The notes under the pieces: generated by a model
Told to the model about the DNA's origin: nothing
Databases searched by the model: none
Seen by the model: the letters and a program-made list of their open reading frames with translations, nothing else
Source: Pedobacter sp.
GTDB taxonomy: Bacteria > Bacteroidota > Bacteroidia > Sphingobacteriales > Sphingobacteriaceae
Direction: 5' to 3'
NCBI GenBank assembly: GCA_031119475.1
Contig: JAVHXV010000009.1
Span: 64,881 to 128,880 of the forward strand
DNA: 64,000 nucleotides
Translations under genes and position numbers: made by a program
Shown here: one piece after another, positions 18,820 to 28,852 of the stretch
Position numbering within the stretch: the stretch's first letter is position 1
Layout: every line of letters starts with the position of its first letter

Positions 18820-20019
18820 ATGATTTTGAGACGTACTGTTTTTATTGTTGGCCTCTTCCTTTTCAGCGCCTGTTCGCCCAAAGTGAACAAATTAAATCCC
18901 GTTGGCCCTAAATCACAGGCACCCCATACTGAGTTGCCCGCTAAACGCTTTACGGTTGCCAATATTTCACTGCTCATTCCTTTTAAGCTGAACCAATTTG
19001 ATTTGGATCGGGTAAACAAGGCCCAGCTCGAAAAAGCAGACATGGCCCTTGATTTTTATCAGGGCGTAATGTTAGGACTTGATTCCGCATCGGCAACAGG
19101 ATTAAATTTTAACGTTAACGTATTCGATACGCGAGATGAAAATGGGCAGCTTGCCACTTTGTTCAAAAAGGAAAGCATCCAAGCTAGCAATTTGATCATC
19201 GGTCCGGTTTTCCCGGAAGGTGTAAAATATTTTTCTAATTTTTCCCTAGTGCACAACATTCCTGTGGTTTCGCCCCTTGCGGCATCCAAACCTGGTGAGT
19301 TCAACAATCCCAAATTAATTTCTATCGTCAATAACATTGATCAGCATGGTGAGAAAATCGCCGATTATATAGCTTCGCATTTCGCTGAGCGTGCTGCGAT
19401 CGTCGTGTTGATCAATCCGAAAAAAACCGCCGACGAACAGTTTGCCGCTCCCATCAGAAACCGCATGAAAACAAAATACCCAAATTTTGTACTTCAGGAA
19501 TTCTCGAATACAGGGGAATTCGAAAGGCGGATGATCAAAGGTAAAAAGTATGCGGTTGTCGTCTGTTCCGCTGAACCATCTTTTGTCGCATCAAGCATAG
19601 ATAAGCTCTACAAATTGAGAAACCTAAAAAGTGGTGGCTATGAAATCGACCTTTTTGGACATCCGAACTGGATCAAGCAAAATTATAAGATCGAGCAGTT
19701 GCAGGGACTGGGAACCATCATCAGCACTTCCTATAAGATTGATTATAAGAGTGAGGGCGTCATCGATTTCATTAAAAAATATAGGGCTAAGTATCACTTT
19801 GAACCTAGTGAATATAGCTTCAAAGGTTTTGATATCGGATTTTACTTTGCCCGCTTATTGGCCAAACACGGACCCAACTTTCTGGAATACCTGACTAAGG
19901 ACGATTATCGCGGTCTGCACAATCGCTTCAGCTTTGCTTATCATCCAAAATATGGTTACTTTAATCAAGAGTTAATGTTATTGCGCTATCAAAACCTATC
20001 CTTGAATCTAATCGATTGA
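18820..20019 (+). CDS. Lipoprotein with periplasmic-binding-protein (type I) fold
   Basis: A 399-residue lipoprotein: lipobox FSAC with Cys18, a short linker, then a type-I periplasmic-binding fold of the branched-chain amino acid receptor/LpoA type (SLLIPFKL..., IIGPVFPEGVKYFS, VSPLAAS, Rossmann-like repeats). In Bacteroidota such domains are often joined to LysM repeats and linked to cell-wall enzymes; no LysM is visible here. No ABC transporter genes are adjacent, so nutrient uptake is not supported. Confidence 0.7.
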   Translation: MILRRTVFIVGLFLFSACSPKVNKLNPVGPKSQAPHTELPAKRFTVANISLLIPFKLNQFDLDRVNKAQLEKADMALDFYQGVMLGLDSASATGLNFNVNVFDTRDENGQLATLFKKESIQASNLIIGPVFPEGVKYFSNFSLVHNIPVVSPLAASKPGEFNNPKLISIVNNIDQHGEKIADYIASHFAERAAIVVLINPKKTADEQFAAPIRNRMKTKYPNFVLQEFSNTGEFERRMIKGKKYAVVVCSAEPSFVASSIDKLYKLRNLKSGGYEIDLFGHPNWIKQNYKIEQLQGLGTIISTSYKIDYKSEGVIDFIKKYRAKYHFEPSEYSFKGFDIGFYFARLLAKHGPNFLEYLTKDDYRGLHNRFSFAYHPKYGYFNQELMLLRYQNLSLNLID

Positions 20020-20041
20020 TAAAAATATACAAAGCTAAGCA

Positions 20042-21205
20042 ATGAGGGTTGAGCATCAGGTTAATGCCTTTGAAAAAATCTTAACGAGTTATGATGGCGT
20101 GCTGCCACTTCATCGGCACCTGTTTAATTATTTCAAACAGCACAAGCAGATGGGCTCTTCAGATCGAAGATGGGCCACACGTTACCTGTACAGTTATTTT
20201 AGACTGGGCAAAGCCCTTTTTGGCCTCGAAAAACTGGAACGTCTGGCCATTGCCGATTACCTTTGCAACCATACGCGCAGCTTGGTGGCTTCCACTTATC
20301 TGCCAGCCTTGGCAGAGACCATTTCGTCCCCACTGACCGAAAAGCTGCTCCAGGTAGAAAATGCCTATCCCGATTTTAAACTTCATGAAGTTTTTCCTTT
20401 TGCTGCAAAACTTTCTGCTGAAATTGATAAGACAGCTTTTTTAAAATCATTCTTCATTCAGCCAGATCTTTTTATTCGGACAAGCAAGCAGGGCCATCAA
20501 GGTGTAATGGCAGCATTGGAGGCTAATCAGGTGTCAGCAAAAGCTCTTTCTCCAACAAGTATTTCCTTGCCAAATGGCACCAAAATGGAACAGGTGCTCA
20601 GCGATCAGCGCCTTTATCAGATCCAAGACCTATCGTCGCAGCAGACAGGCGCATATTTCAGGCCTGAAAAATATGGATATTGGTGGGATTGTTGTGCCGC
20701 ATCTGGCGGAAAATCGCTGCTATTATACGATTTGGAACCGACCGTGCAGCTGTTGGTAAGCGATATCAGGACGAATAGCCTAAATAACCTTCAAGAGCGA
20801 TTTCAGCTAGCCGGTATTAAAAAATATCAATTGAAGCAAATGGACCTGCTGCAGGATAACACCCAGATCTTGCACCATTATGAATTTGATGGGATTTTAT
20901 TGGATGCACCATGTTCGGGATCTGGTACATGGGGAAGAACCCCCGAAATGCTCTATTTTTTTGAGGAATACAAAATTGATAACTACGTTAAGCTGCAAAA
21001 AGCGATTGCATCAAATGTAATCCAATACTTAAAGCCTGGAAAACCGCTGATCTACATGACCTGCTCCGTTTTTAAAGCTGAAAATGAGGATGTGGTCGAC
21101 TACCTGATCGAAAATTTCGGACTTAAACTAGAGCAAAAAGAACTGATCAAGGGATATGGCCAAAAGGCTGATAGCATGTTTGTGGCCAGATTGATTAAAG
21201 GGTAG
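20042..21205 (+). CDS. RsmB/NOP2-type RNA m5C methyltransferase
   Basis: A 387-residue SAM-dependent RNA cytosine-C5 methyltransferase. The N-terminal NusB-like region is followed by the SAM loop CAASGGKSLLL, motif IV with Cys in LLDAPCSGSGTWGR, and catalytic motif VI Cys in MTCSVFKAENE. Both cysteines needed for the covalent mechanism are present. The rRNA or tRNA target is not predictable. It starts 22 nt after the binding-protein gene, so cotranscription is likely. Confidence 0.88.
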   Translation: MRVEHQVNAFEKILTSYDGVLPLHRHLFNYFKQHKQMGSSDRRWATRYLYSYFRLGKALFGLEKLERLAIADYLCNHTRSLVASTYLPALAETISSPLTEKLLQVENAYPDFKLHEVFPFAAKLSAEIDKTAFLKSFFIQPDLFIRTSKQGHQGVMAALEANQVSAKALSPTSISLPNGTKMEQVLSDQRLYQIQDLSSQQTGAYFRPEKYGYWWDCCAASGGKSLLLYDLEPTVQLLVSDIRTNSLNNLQERFQLAGIKKYQLKQMDLLQDNTQILHHYEFDGILLDAPCSGSGTWGRTPEMLYFFEEYKIDNYVKLQKAIASNVIQYLKPGKPLIYMTCSVFKAENEDVVDYLIENFGLKLEQKELIKGYGQKADSMFVARLIKG

Positions 21206-21212
21206 ATAAAGT

Positions 21213-21418
21213 CCAGAAGTCTAAAAGTCCAAGAGTCTAGAAGTCCAAGAGTCCAAGAGTCCAGAAGTCCAAACTTTGCAACGTCGATTGCCTTTGGCCC
21301 TCAAATCTCACGTTCCAAATTCCACGCCCCAAATCTCACGTCTATAATCTATTGTCTCTAATCTATTGTCTTTGCTCTTTTTGTCTTTGCTCTTTTTGTC
21401 TTTGCTCTTTGCTCTTTT
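21213..21418. repeat. AGTCCA / TCTTTGCTC word tract
   Basis: The gap after the methyltransferase consists of AGTCCAAGAGTCCAGA words (21213-21275), CACGTTCCAAATTCCACGCCCC words, and a run of TTTGTCTTTGCTC words (21355-21418). There is no ORF or terminator. A similar AGTCC tract occurs at 49700-49755. Confidence 0.7.
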
Positions 21419-21511
21419 CTAGGCGCGTAGCTTATCCCTGAGGTGCTTGATGGCCTCAAATATCACGGCGAGGATGCCGATGATCAAGGTGCATTGTTCA
21501 AAACTGTTCAT
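21419..21511 (-). CDS. Putative 30-residue small membrane protein
   Basis: A very short ORF (MNSFEQCTLI... ending DKLRA). A central hydrophobic segment (CTLIIGILAVIFEAI) is flanked by acidic N-terminal and basic C-terminal ends, as in single-pass small proteins with an inside-positive tail. It lies downstream of the terminator following the APC permease on the same strand and is flanked by repeat tracts. The composition stands out from the repeats, which favours a real gene. Initiation is uncertain: AAGG sits only 2 nt before the ATG. Confidence 0.4.
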   Translation of the reverse strand: MNSFEQCTLIIGILAVIFEAIKHLRDKLRA

Positions 21512-21572
21512 GACCTTAGGTTTGTTGATTAGACAACTTAAAACTCATTTTGTTACATCTGGAGGCCCAAAT

Positions 21573-21600
21573 AAAAAGGCCACTCGAAAGTGGCCCTTTT
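21573..21600 (-). terminator. Terminator after the APC permease
   Basis: A GGCCACT/AGTGGCC stem with a TTCG tetraloop on the minus strand is followed by TTTTT, located 17 nt past the permease stop. A-runs on the other side would let it work in both directions. Confidence 0.9.
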
Positions 21601-21616
21601 AAATATCTGAGTGGGA

Positions 21617-23140
21617 TTATTCTTCACCTGGCATTTTTGGCGCCGGTGGATCAACAGGAAATACTGTTTTACCTGTGTTGGCCAAAACAGAATTTTTACG
21701 GCTATAGCCAAAGTAGATGATGAAACCTAGTGCCAACCAGCCCAATAGCCTGGCCCAGTTTAACCATCCCAATCCGAAGATCATGGCTCCACAAACAATG
21801 AAACCTAAGATCGGTACCAACGGCACCAAAGGCGTCTTAAATTGACGTGGCAATTCTGGATTAGTTTTTCTTAAAATGATTACCGCTACACAAACAAGCA
21901 TAAATGCGAACAAGGTACCGATACTGGTCATGTCGCCTACAATATCTCCAGGAATAAATGCTGCGAACAAGCCCACAATGATCAAAATAAATAAATTGGC
22001 CTTATATGGTGTCTTGAATTTTGAATGTAGTTCGCTGAACATTTTTGGCAACAATCCATCTTTACTCATCGAGTAGAAAACACGGCTCTGGCCTAACAAC
22101 ATCACCAAGATTACGGATGAAAATCCGGCAAGGATAGCAACTGTTACCAATTTGGCCAACCATCCGTATCCATGCATGTATTCGGTAATGGCAGCTACTA
22201 CAGAAGCTTCGCCACCTTTTGTCCTAAAGAATTCAACTGGAGCGATACCAGTTAGTACGTGGGCAAATAAGATGTAAAGAACGGTACAAACAGCCAGGGA
22301 GCCCAAGATACCGATAGGCATGGCTGTTTTAGGGTTTTTTGTTTCCTGCGCTGCAGTACTCACGGCATCAAAACCGATGAAGGCAAAAAATACTGTTCCC
22401 GCAGCTCCCAAGATGCCCATGATACCGCCATAGCTATGGCTAACGCCCGCATGGTCAATGTATTTAGTTGCCGGTGGGATATATGGAACATGGTTCTGGG
22501 CATTCACAAATCCCCATCCAAGAATGATGATCAAGATCACAATGCTCACTTTGGTGATCACGATCAGTCCGTTTACAAAAGCTGATTCTGAAGTTCCTTT
22601 GATCAATAATAAGCTTAAAAGCGATACAATAACCAGGGCAGGGATATTGATGATCCCATGCACACCTTCCGGCGATACCTGAAAAGGGGAGTGGATCCAT
22701 TCATAGGGGATGGGCGACATGCCCAAGACCTCGACCAAGAGTTTATTTAAATATTCGCTCCATGCAATTCCTACCGTTGCAGCACCTACTGCATATTCCA
22801 GTACCAAGTCCCAACCAATGATCCAGGCCATAAATTCGCCCATGGTAGCATAGGTATAAGTGTAGGCACTTCCTGAAATTGGAATAGAAGAGGAAAGTTC
22901 TGCATAGCACAAACCTGCCAATGCACAACCGATGGCAGCAATAATAAAGCCCAAAGTTACCGATGGACCAGCATTTTGTGCTGCTGCTGCGGCCGTACGT
23001 ACAAATAGACCGGCACCAATAATTGCTCCGATACCCAAAGCAACCAAAGCGCCTGCACTTAACGTCCGTTTTAAACCTTTACCCGATTCACCTGCTTCTT
23101 CAAGCAGCAGGTGCATTGGTTTTTTAATAAATAAACTCAT
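21617..23140 (-). CDS. APC-superfamily amino acid permease (CAT-like)
   Basis: A 507-residue inner-membrane transporter with 12 or more hydrophobic segments. The first helix carries the family GxGIGAIIGAGLFV motif (VALGIGAIIGAGLFVRT). The N-terminal LKRTLSAGALVALG pattern resembles cationic amino acid transporters of the CAT/YfnA type. The start MSLFIKKPMHLL at 23140 is preferred over ATG 23176, which adds a polar, low-complexity leader. The substrate is likely an amino acid but unknown. Confidence 0.85.
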   Translation of the reverse strand: MSLFIKKPMHLLLEEAGESGKGLKRTLSAGALVALGIGAIIGAGLFVRTAAAAAQNAGPSVTLGFIIAAIGCALAGLCYAELSSSIPISGSAYTYTYATMGEFMAWIIGWDLVLEYAVGAATVGIAWSEYLNKLLVEVLGMSPIPYEWIHSPFQVSPEGVHGIINIPALVIVSLLSLLLIKGTSESAFVNGLIVITKVSIVILIIILGWGFVNAQNHVPYIPPATKYIDHAGVSHSYGGIMGILGAAGTVFFAFIGFDAVSTAAQETKNPKTAMPIGILGSLAVCTVLYILFAHVLTGIAPVEFFRTKGGEASVVAAITEYMHGYGWLAKLVTVAILAGFSSVILVMLLGQSRVFYSMSKDGLLPKMFSELHSKFKTPYKANLFILIIVGLFAAFIPGDIVGDMTSIGTLFAFMLVCVAVIILRKTNPELPRQFKTPLVPLVPILGFIVCGAMIFGLGWLNWARLLGWLALGFIIYFGYSRKNSVLANTGKTVFPVDPPAPKMPGEE

Positions 23141-23200
23141 GTTATAGTTTTTGTTTAGATTAAAATACAATCCCAAACCTAATTAAAATTAATGTAAAAA

Positions 23201-23231
23201 TAAAGGGGATTTTTTTGTGAAATCCCCTTTA
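23201..23231 (-). terminator. Terminator after hppA
   Basis: Inverted repeat AAAGGGGATTT/AAATCCCCTTT around a T-rich loop, about 22 nt past the hppA stop. It has A/T runs on both sides and probably works in both directions. Confidence 0.85.
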
Positions 23232-23252
23232 TTTAGTAACAATTATAGTCGA

Positions 23253-25514
23253 TTAATGCTTGGTTACCGTATCGATCACGGTCGTGTTCGTATCTACAGG
23301 TTTGCCCAATAGCGAATCGATCTTTTGATGTACTGCTTCTGTTTTTTGGGCCTCAACTGTTTTGGCTACATCTGTAGAGCTCAAAGCAATATATGGCGCA
23401 ATAACCAGCGATACGATCGACATCAACTTGATCAAAATGTTCATTGATGGTCCAGAAGTATCTTTGAAAGGATCGCCCACAGTATCTCCTGTTACAGAAG
23501 CCTTGTGCGGCTCAGATTTTTTATAATACATCTCACCGTTGATTTCAACGCCTTTTTCGAATGATTTTTTGGCATTGTCCCAGGCACCACCTGCGTTAGA
23601 TTGGAAAATACCCATCAATACGCCCGATACGGTTACGCCTGCCAATAATCCACCTAAAACCTCAGGACCGAAAACAAAGCCTACAATAACTGGGGTAATC
23701 AATGCGATACCTCCTGGTAAGATCATTTCACGGATAGAAGCCTTGGTCGAAATGGCCACACATTTTTCATATTCTGGTTTGGCCTTATATTCCATAATAC
23801 CGGGAATTTCGCGGAACTGACGACGAACTTCCTGCACCATATCCATCGCTGCTTTGCCAACCGCCTGGATACAAAGCGCAGAGAATACAAATGGGATCAT
23901 TCCACCAACAAAAAGTCCTGCCAAAACTGGTGCCTTATAGATGTCAATGGCCGTAATGCCTGCAATCCCCACAAAAGCCGCAAATAGTGCCAATGAAGTT
24001 AGTGCCGCTGAAGCAATCGCAAAACCTTTTCCAGTTGCTGCCGTGGTGTTGCCCACTGCATCTAAATTATCTGTACGTTCACGTACTTCTGGAGGTAGCT
24101 GGCTCATTTCGGCAATACCACCGGCGTTGTCGGCAATTGGTCCGAAAGCATCAATGGCCAATTGCATGGCGGTTGTGGCCATCATCCCAGCTGCAGCAAT
24201 CGCTACACCATATAGACCGGCAAAATAGTAAGAAGACATGATACCTCCTGCCAATACCAAGATTGGTACTACCGTTGATTTCATCCCTACCGAAAGGCCT
24301 GAGATGATGTTGGTGGCATGACCAGTAGATGATTGTTGGATGATCGAATTTACTGGCGCCTTGCCCATTGCCGTATAGTACTCGGTAATGATACTCATGA
24401 TGGTACCTACAACCAGACCTACCATAATGGCATAAAATACGTTCATGCTCGAAAACTCATAGCCACGTAGGCTTAAAGTCTCTGGCAACATCCATTTTAC
24501 AATAAAGAAAGAGGCAATGGCCGTAATGACAATAGAAGACCAGTTGCCCAGGTTCAGGGCATTCTGAACGTTTGATTTTTCATCTTTGATAGTTACAAAC
24601 CAGGTTCCAATGATGGAGAAGATAATGCCTAGTCCGCAAATAACCATCGGCAATAAAATTGGAGACATGCCGCCAAAGTTATCGGTCACCGTAATTTCTT
24701 GTCCCAAAACCATGGTTGCCAAAATTGTGGCCACATATGATCCAAAAAGATCGGCTCCCATACCAGCTACGTCACCTACGTTATCGCCTACGTTGTCGGC
24801 AATGGTTGCAGGATTACGCACATCGTCTTCAGGAATTCCAGCTTCGACCTTACCTACTAAATCGGCACCAACATCTGCTGCTTTGGTGTAAATACCTCCA
24901 CCAACGCGGGCAAATAGGGCGATTGATTCTGCTCCCAACGAAAAACCAGTCAATACTTCGATTGCAGTTTTCATGTTTACAGTGCTCACCACACCATCTG
25001 TTCCAATTACATTGAAATGTGCAAGGAATACGATGAACAATCCGCCCAAACCTAAAACGGCAAGGCCCGCTACACCAAGTCCCATTACGGTACCTCCTGT
25101 AAAGCTTACTTTCAAAGCCTGTTTTAAACTGGTTCTGGCAGCTTGCGTTGTACGCACGTTAGCTTTGGTCGCTACCTTCATGCCAATATATCCTGCCGTT
25201 GCAGAAAATACAGCGCCAATAACGAATGCAACCGCAATGATCCAGCTCGAGTGGAAAGGTCTGCCGTTGATTTCGGTAATCGTACCTGAATACGCCAATA
25301 GCGCAGCTGCAATGATTGCGAAATAACTCAATACTTTCCATTCTGCTTTGAGGAAAGCCATCGCACCATCCGCAATGTAGCCCGCAAGTTCTCGCATGTT
25401 GGCTTCGCCCGCATCTTGCTTACTTACCCATGCGCTTTTTACGGCCATGACAAGGATGCCGATCAGGCCCAAAACCGGAATGGAATAGATTAAATTGTTT
25501 TGTAGAAAATCCAT
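23253..25514 (-). CDS. hppA: Membrane pyrophosphatase (ion pump), K+-dependent type
   Basis: A 753-residue integral membrane pyrophosphatase with about 16 helices. It couples PPi hydrolysis to pumping of Na+ or H+. The acidic substrate motifs ([37 protein letters not shown]) are intact. The key site reads [10 protein letters not shown] with Ala where K+-independent enzymes have Lys, which points to the K+-dependent class. Na+ versus H+ specificity cannot be settled by eye. A hydrophilic Thr-rich tail follows the last helix. Confidence 0.93.
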   Translation of the reverse strand: MDFLQNNLIYSIPVLGLIGILVMAVKSAWVSKQDAGEANMRELAGYIADGAMAFLKAEWKVLSYFAIIAAALLAYSGTITEINGRPFHSSWIIAVAFVIGAVFSATAGYIGMKVATKANVRTTQAARTSLKQALKVSFTGGTVMGLGVAGLAVLGLGGLFIVFLAHFNVIGTDGVVSTVNMKTAIEVLTGFSLGAESIALFARVGGGIYTKAADVGADLVGKVEAGIPEDDVRNPATIADNVGDNVGDVAGMGADLFGSYVATILATMVLGQEITVTDNFGGMSPILLPMVICGLGIIFSIIGTWFVTIKDEKSNVQNALNLGNWSSIVITAIASFFIVKWMLPETLSLRGYEFSSMNVFYAIMVGLVVGTIMSIITEYYTAMGKAPVNSIIQQSSTGHATNIISGLSVGMKSTVVPILVLAGGIMSSYYFAGLYGVAIAAAGMMATTAMQLAIDAFGPIADNAGGIAEMSQLPPEVRERTDNLDAVGNTTAATGKGFAIASAALTSLALFAAFVGIAGITAIDIYKAPVLAGLFVGGMIPFVFSALCIQAVGKAAMDMVQEVRRQFREIPGIMEYKAKPEYEKCVAISTKASIREMILPGGIALITPVIVGFVFGPEVLGGLLAGVTVSGVLMGIFQSNAGGAWDNAKKSFEKGVEINGEMYYKKSEPHKASVTGDTVGDPFKDTSGPSMNILIKLMSIVSLVIAPYIALSSTDVAKTVEAQKTEAVHQKIDSLLGKPVDTNTTVIDTVTKH

Positions 25515-25572
25515 ACTTAAATTTTATAGTTTAGTTTTTAGTAGTGATGAAATAAAAATAATACAGGGGTTG

Positions 25573-25603
25573 CAAAAATAAGCGTGTTTAGCTAATAATC
25601 AAA
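25573..25603 (-). promoter_or_regulatory. hppA promoter
   Basis: On the minus strand, TTTG (25600-25603), a 19-nt spacer and TATTTTTG (25573-25580) match the Bacteroidota consensus well. The predicted leader to the ATG is about 55 nt. Confidence 0.75.
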
Positions 25604-25752
25604 TTTTTATCCAAATGATTGCCAACATTTTTTCCGTTTGTGTAATATTCTTTCATAAACATCGTTGGGATGCTCTTGTTTTAACTCCTTATTAAATATA
25701 TCTTAGTCCTACAAACCACCCGATCTATTGGGCAAAACAAACTCAACTGAAC

Positions 25753-27201
25753 ATGGAAAACCTTAAAGAAGAAGGCTCATTTAAACGCGAACTCGGATTA
25801 TTCGACGGCACAATGCTGGTTGTAGGCTCGATGATCGGATCTGGTATATTTATCGTGAGTGCAGACATGACCAGACAGGTCGGATCTGCAGGTTGGCTGA
25901 TCCTGATCTGGGTGCTGACAGCTGTGATTACCATGATTGCAGCCGTAAGCTATGGTGAACTGAGCGCAATGTTCCCTAAAGCTGGTGGACAATATGTGTA
26001 TCTAAAGGAAGCTTATAACAAACTGATTGCCTTTTTATATGGCTGGAGCTTCTTTGCGGTCATCCAAACCGGTACGATCGCGGCCGTTGGGGTTGCCTTT
26101 TCGAAATTTGCAGCCTACCTTTTTCCATCCTTTAGCAATGAAAACATTTTGTGGCGTTTAAAAATAGGGGTCGATGAACTTGGTAATGATCGGAACTTCG
26201 AGCTCAATGCAGCACAGATCGTTTCTATCCTGACCATTATCCTGCTCACTTTCATCAATAGCCGAGGGGTGAAGAATGGAAAGGTGCTTCAGACTTTTCT
26301 GACCATCATTAAAATATTGTCGCTATTTGGCCTCATCATCTTTGGGTTGACACTTGCGGCCAAATCAGAAATCTGGAATGCAAATTGGGCCAATGCCTGG
26401 GATTCGAAAATGTTTGATACCACTTCCAACTCGTGGGTAGAGATTGGTGGTACTGCCCTAATGTCTGGCATTGTGGCTTCCATGGTGGGCTCGCTATTTA
26501 GCAGTGATGCTTGGAATGGGGTGACTTTTATTGCTGGCGAAATTAAAAATCCACAGCGAAATGTAGGGTTGAGCCTTTTCCTGGGAACATTGATCGTAAG
26601 TATCATTTATATTCTGGCCAACGTCATGTACGTTGCGGTCATGCCATTGAACGATATTGCCCATGCACCATCTGATCGGGTGGCTACGGCAGCTGCACAG
26701 TATATTTTTGGAAACAGTGGGGCTATTATTATTGCCGTGATGATCATGATCTCAACTTTTGCCTGTAACAATGGACTGATCATGGCGGGTGCAAGGGTGT
26801 ATTACACCATGGCAAAAGATGGACTTTTCTTCAGAAAAGCTAGTCACCTCAATAAATTTGACGTTCCTGCTTGGGCGTTATGGGCCCAGGGATTTTGGGC
26901 CTCTGTGTTATGTTTGACCGGCCAATATGGCGCATTATTGGATTTTGTCATCATTATCGTACTGATATTTTACGTGCTCACCATCTTAGGAATCTTTATC
27001 CTGCGTAAAAAAATGCCTAATGCAGACCGTCCATATAAGGCTTTTGGCTACCCGGTTTTACCTGCACTGTACATCATCTCCGCGTCTGCCATCTCAATCG
27101 GACTGCTCATCACCAAGCCTGCAACTTGTGGATGGGGCGTAGCCATTATGCTGCTCGGTATTCCTATTTATTACCTGACCAATAGGAAGACGGTTAGTTA
27201 G
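25753..27201 (+). CDS. APC-superfamily amino acid permease (LAT-like)
   Basis: A 482-residue inner-membrane permease with about 12 helices. The first helix motif GTMLVVGSMIGSGIFIVSADM is that of APC transporters, and the overall pattern resembles LAT/serine-threonine exchangers rather than the CAT-like protein at 21617. The substrate is unknown. A TATCTTAG -7-like box about 50 nt upstream may drive it. It is divergent from hppA. Confidence 0.83.
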   Translation: MENLKEEGSFKRELGLFDGTMLVVGSMIGSGIFIVSADMTRQVGSAGWLILIWVLTAVITMIAAVSYGELSAMFPKAGGQYVYLKEAYNKLIAFLYGWSFFAVIQTGTIAAVGVAFSKFAAYLFPSFSNENILWRLKIGVDELGNDRNFELNAAQIVSILTIILLTFINSRGVKNGKVLQTFLTIIKILSLFGLIIFGLTLAAKSEIWNANWANAWDSKMFDTTSNSWVEIGGTALMSGIVASMVGSLFSSDAWNGVTFIAGEIKNPQRNVGLSLFLGTLIVSIIYILANVMYVAVMPLNDIAHAPSDRVATAAAQYIFGNSGAIIIAVMIMISTFACNNGLIMAGARVYYTMAKDGLFFRKASHLNKFDVPAWALWAQGFWASVLCLTGQYGALLDFVIIIVLIFYVLTILGIFILRKKMPNADRPYKAFGYPVLPALYIISASAISIGLLITKPATCGWGVAIMLLGIPIYYLTNRKTVS

Positions 27202-27294
27202 TTTTTCCCGAAGGGACGCCTGCGGCGCAGTTTACAATTGACATTTAACCAATTAACCAATTAAACAGTTAACCAATTAACCAAACAACTGTCA
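27202..27294. repeat. Dispersed GGGACGCCTGCGGCGCA word plus AACCAATTAACC tract
   Basis: After the permease stop there is a TTTCCCGAAGGGACGCC word, which recurs as variants at 14589, 34554, 56390 and 61870. A run of ACCAATTAACCAATTAA units follows, up to the promoter of the next gene. Confidence 0.55.
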
Positions 27295-27323
27295 TTGAGC
27301 CTGCAGAAAAATGGCTATCTTTG
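27295..27323 (+). promoter_or_regulatory. Promoter of the TIGR01212 radical SAM gene, leaderless type
   Basis: TTG at 27295-27297, an 18-nt spacer and TATCTTTG at 27316-27323. Only TCAA separates the box from ATG 27328. Confidence 0.75.
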
Positions 27324-27327
27324 TCAA

Positions 27328-28275
27328 ATGGGAACTGCATTAGATTCGGGGATAAAAGGCTACAATGGCTATGGCATTCATTTGCGTGACAAATATCATG
27401 GTCAGCGTGTTTTTAAAGTGATTGTGGATGGCGGATTTACCTGTCCCAATCGTGATGGCAGTAAAGGATATGGCGGATGTACCTATTGTAATGTCGATTC
27501 TTTCACGCCAGAGCCTTCCAGGAGTACTCCAAATATCAAAGAGCAGTTACGTGCTGGCATGGAGCGTGCCAAAAACGGGTACCGTGCCGATAAATTTATT
27601 GTTTATTTCCAGCCCAACACCAATACCTACGCGCCTGTACATTATTTAAAGATGATGTATGATGAGGCCCTATCTGTTAACAACGAGGACGTAGTTGGTT
27701 TTGCGGTAGGCACCAGGCCTGATTGCATTGATGCAGAAAAAATAGCGCTGCTGGAGAGCTATGCAGACCGCTATGATGTTGACCTGGAAATGGGAATGGA
27801 ATCCATTTATGATGAGACTTTGGAAAAAATCAACAGGGGCTGTAGCCATGGGGAATTTATCAAGGCAGTAGAACTCCTTAAAGATTCAAAGCTTGACCTT
27901 TGTGTGCATACCATTTTTGGATTTCCCTGGGAAACAAGGGAAATGATGAAGGGCTATATCCATGAAATCAATCGCTTTACACAGATCAAGTTTGTTAAAT
28001 TCCATCACCTGCACATTGTGGAAGGCTCCATTATGGGCGCAAAATATAAAAAGAACCCATTCAAGCTGTTTACGCTGGAAGAATATACCGATCTGCTCTG
28101 TGAGCTCATCCCATTATTGCGGCCAGACATTGTCATCCAACGCCTATTTGGAATCTCTGATTGGGAATTGCTCATTGCCCCAAATTGGGGACTGAACAAA
28201 TCCGCTATCCAAAGCTACATCGATAAGGAAATAGAACGTAGGGGAGTAGTACAAGGATCGGCCTATAACGGATAG
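27328..28275 (+). CDS. TIGR01212-family radical SAM protein (YhcC-like)
   Basis: A 315-residue radical SAM enzyme. The iron-sulfur cysteines are in TCPNRDGSKGYGGCTYCN, the expanded spacing typical of the TIGR01212/YhcC group. The family also shows EMGMES and the C-terminal PDIVIQRLFG region. The substrate is not known for certain. The start MGTALDSGIK is preferred, because the ATG or ATT starts upstream fall inside the promoter (TATCTTTG). Confidence 0.88.
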   Translation: MGTALDSGIKGYNGYGIHLRDKYHGQRVFKVIVDGGFTCPNRDGSKGYGGCTYCNVDSFTPEPSRSTPNIKEQLRAGMERAKNGYRADKFIVYFQPNTNTYAPVHYLKMMYDEALSVNNEDVVGFAVGTRPDCIDAEKIALLESYADRYDVDLEMGMESIYDETLEKINRGCSHGEFIKAVELLKDSKLDLCVHTIFGFPWETREMMKGYIHEINRFTQIKFVKFHHLHIVEGSIMGAKYKKNPFKLFTLEEYTDLLCELIPLLRPDIVIQRLFGISDWELLIAPNWGLNKSAIQSYIDKEIERRGVVQGSAYNG

Positions 28276-28381
28276 CTGTTACAATTTGCTGTTTACGGGC
28301 GGCTTGTCATCCTGGGCGTAGCGAAGGATCTCTGATGGAACTTCGCCTATCGCCTCCCGCTCTACGCGTTCCGCCTTCCGC
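28276..28381. repeat. Dispersed intergenic repeat (GTCATCCT...GAAGGATC type)
   Basis: Bases 28305-28334 hold the imperfect dyad GTCATCCTGGGCG...GCGAAGGATC. It belongs to a GTCATCCTGAGCGAAGGATCTC-like intergenic motif I have seen in many Bacteroidota genomes. It is followed by CGCTCTACGCGTTCCGCC words. No gene is present. Confidence 0.5.
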
Positions 28382-28852
28382 TCAATCCAACGCCCCAAAT
28401 AACGTTAAGGTCTTTTTTCTCCTGTATTCAAAAATTTCTCGGAGTTTATGGGCTACAAATAATTGGTTTGCCATTTGCCCAAGCCATCCAAAAGGAAGGC
28501 CATAGGTAATGATGTCTGTCATTTCTACGCCGCCAGGTATCTCCCTAAACTGATGCTGGTGGTGCCAAAATTTATACGGACCGAAACGCTGTTCGTCGAT
28601 AAAATAGTGTTTCGGCACCACATGGGTGATTTCTGTCATCCAATTTAACTTGATCCCCGCAATAGGCGCTACCTTGTAGGTAATCAGCATACCGGCATAC
28701 ATCTGCTCATTTCTTTCAAGCTTGGAAGTAACCTTAAAAGTCATGGATTCTGGTGTAATGGCTTCTAAATTAAATGGAGATGAGAAAAACTCCCAGATCG
28801 TTTCCAATGCGACAGGAAACTTTTGCCTAAAAATGAGCTGATATGACTTCAT
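28382..28852 (-). CDS. SRPBCC-family ligand-binding protein
   Basis: A 156-residue START-like/SRPBCC fold protein (FRQKFPVALETIWEFFSSPFNLEAITPESM; ...FRYGPYKFWHHQHQF-like core). The family forms a hydrophobic pocket for lipids or polyketides, and cellular roles are mostly unknown. It is monocistronic on the minus strand, convergent with the radical SAM gene. Confidence 0.8.
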   Translation of the reverse strand: MKSYQLIFRQKFPVALETIWEFFSSPFNLEAITPESMTFKVTSKLERNEQMYAGMLITYKVAPIAGIKLNWMTEITHVVPKHYFIDEQRFGPYKFWHHQHQFREIPGGVEMTDIITYGLPFGWLGQMANQLFVAHKLREIFEYRRKKTLTLFGALD

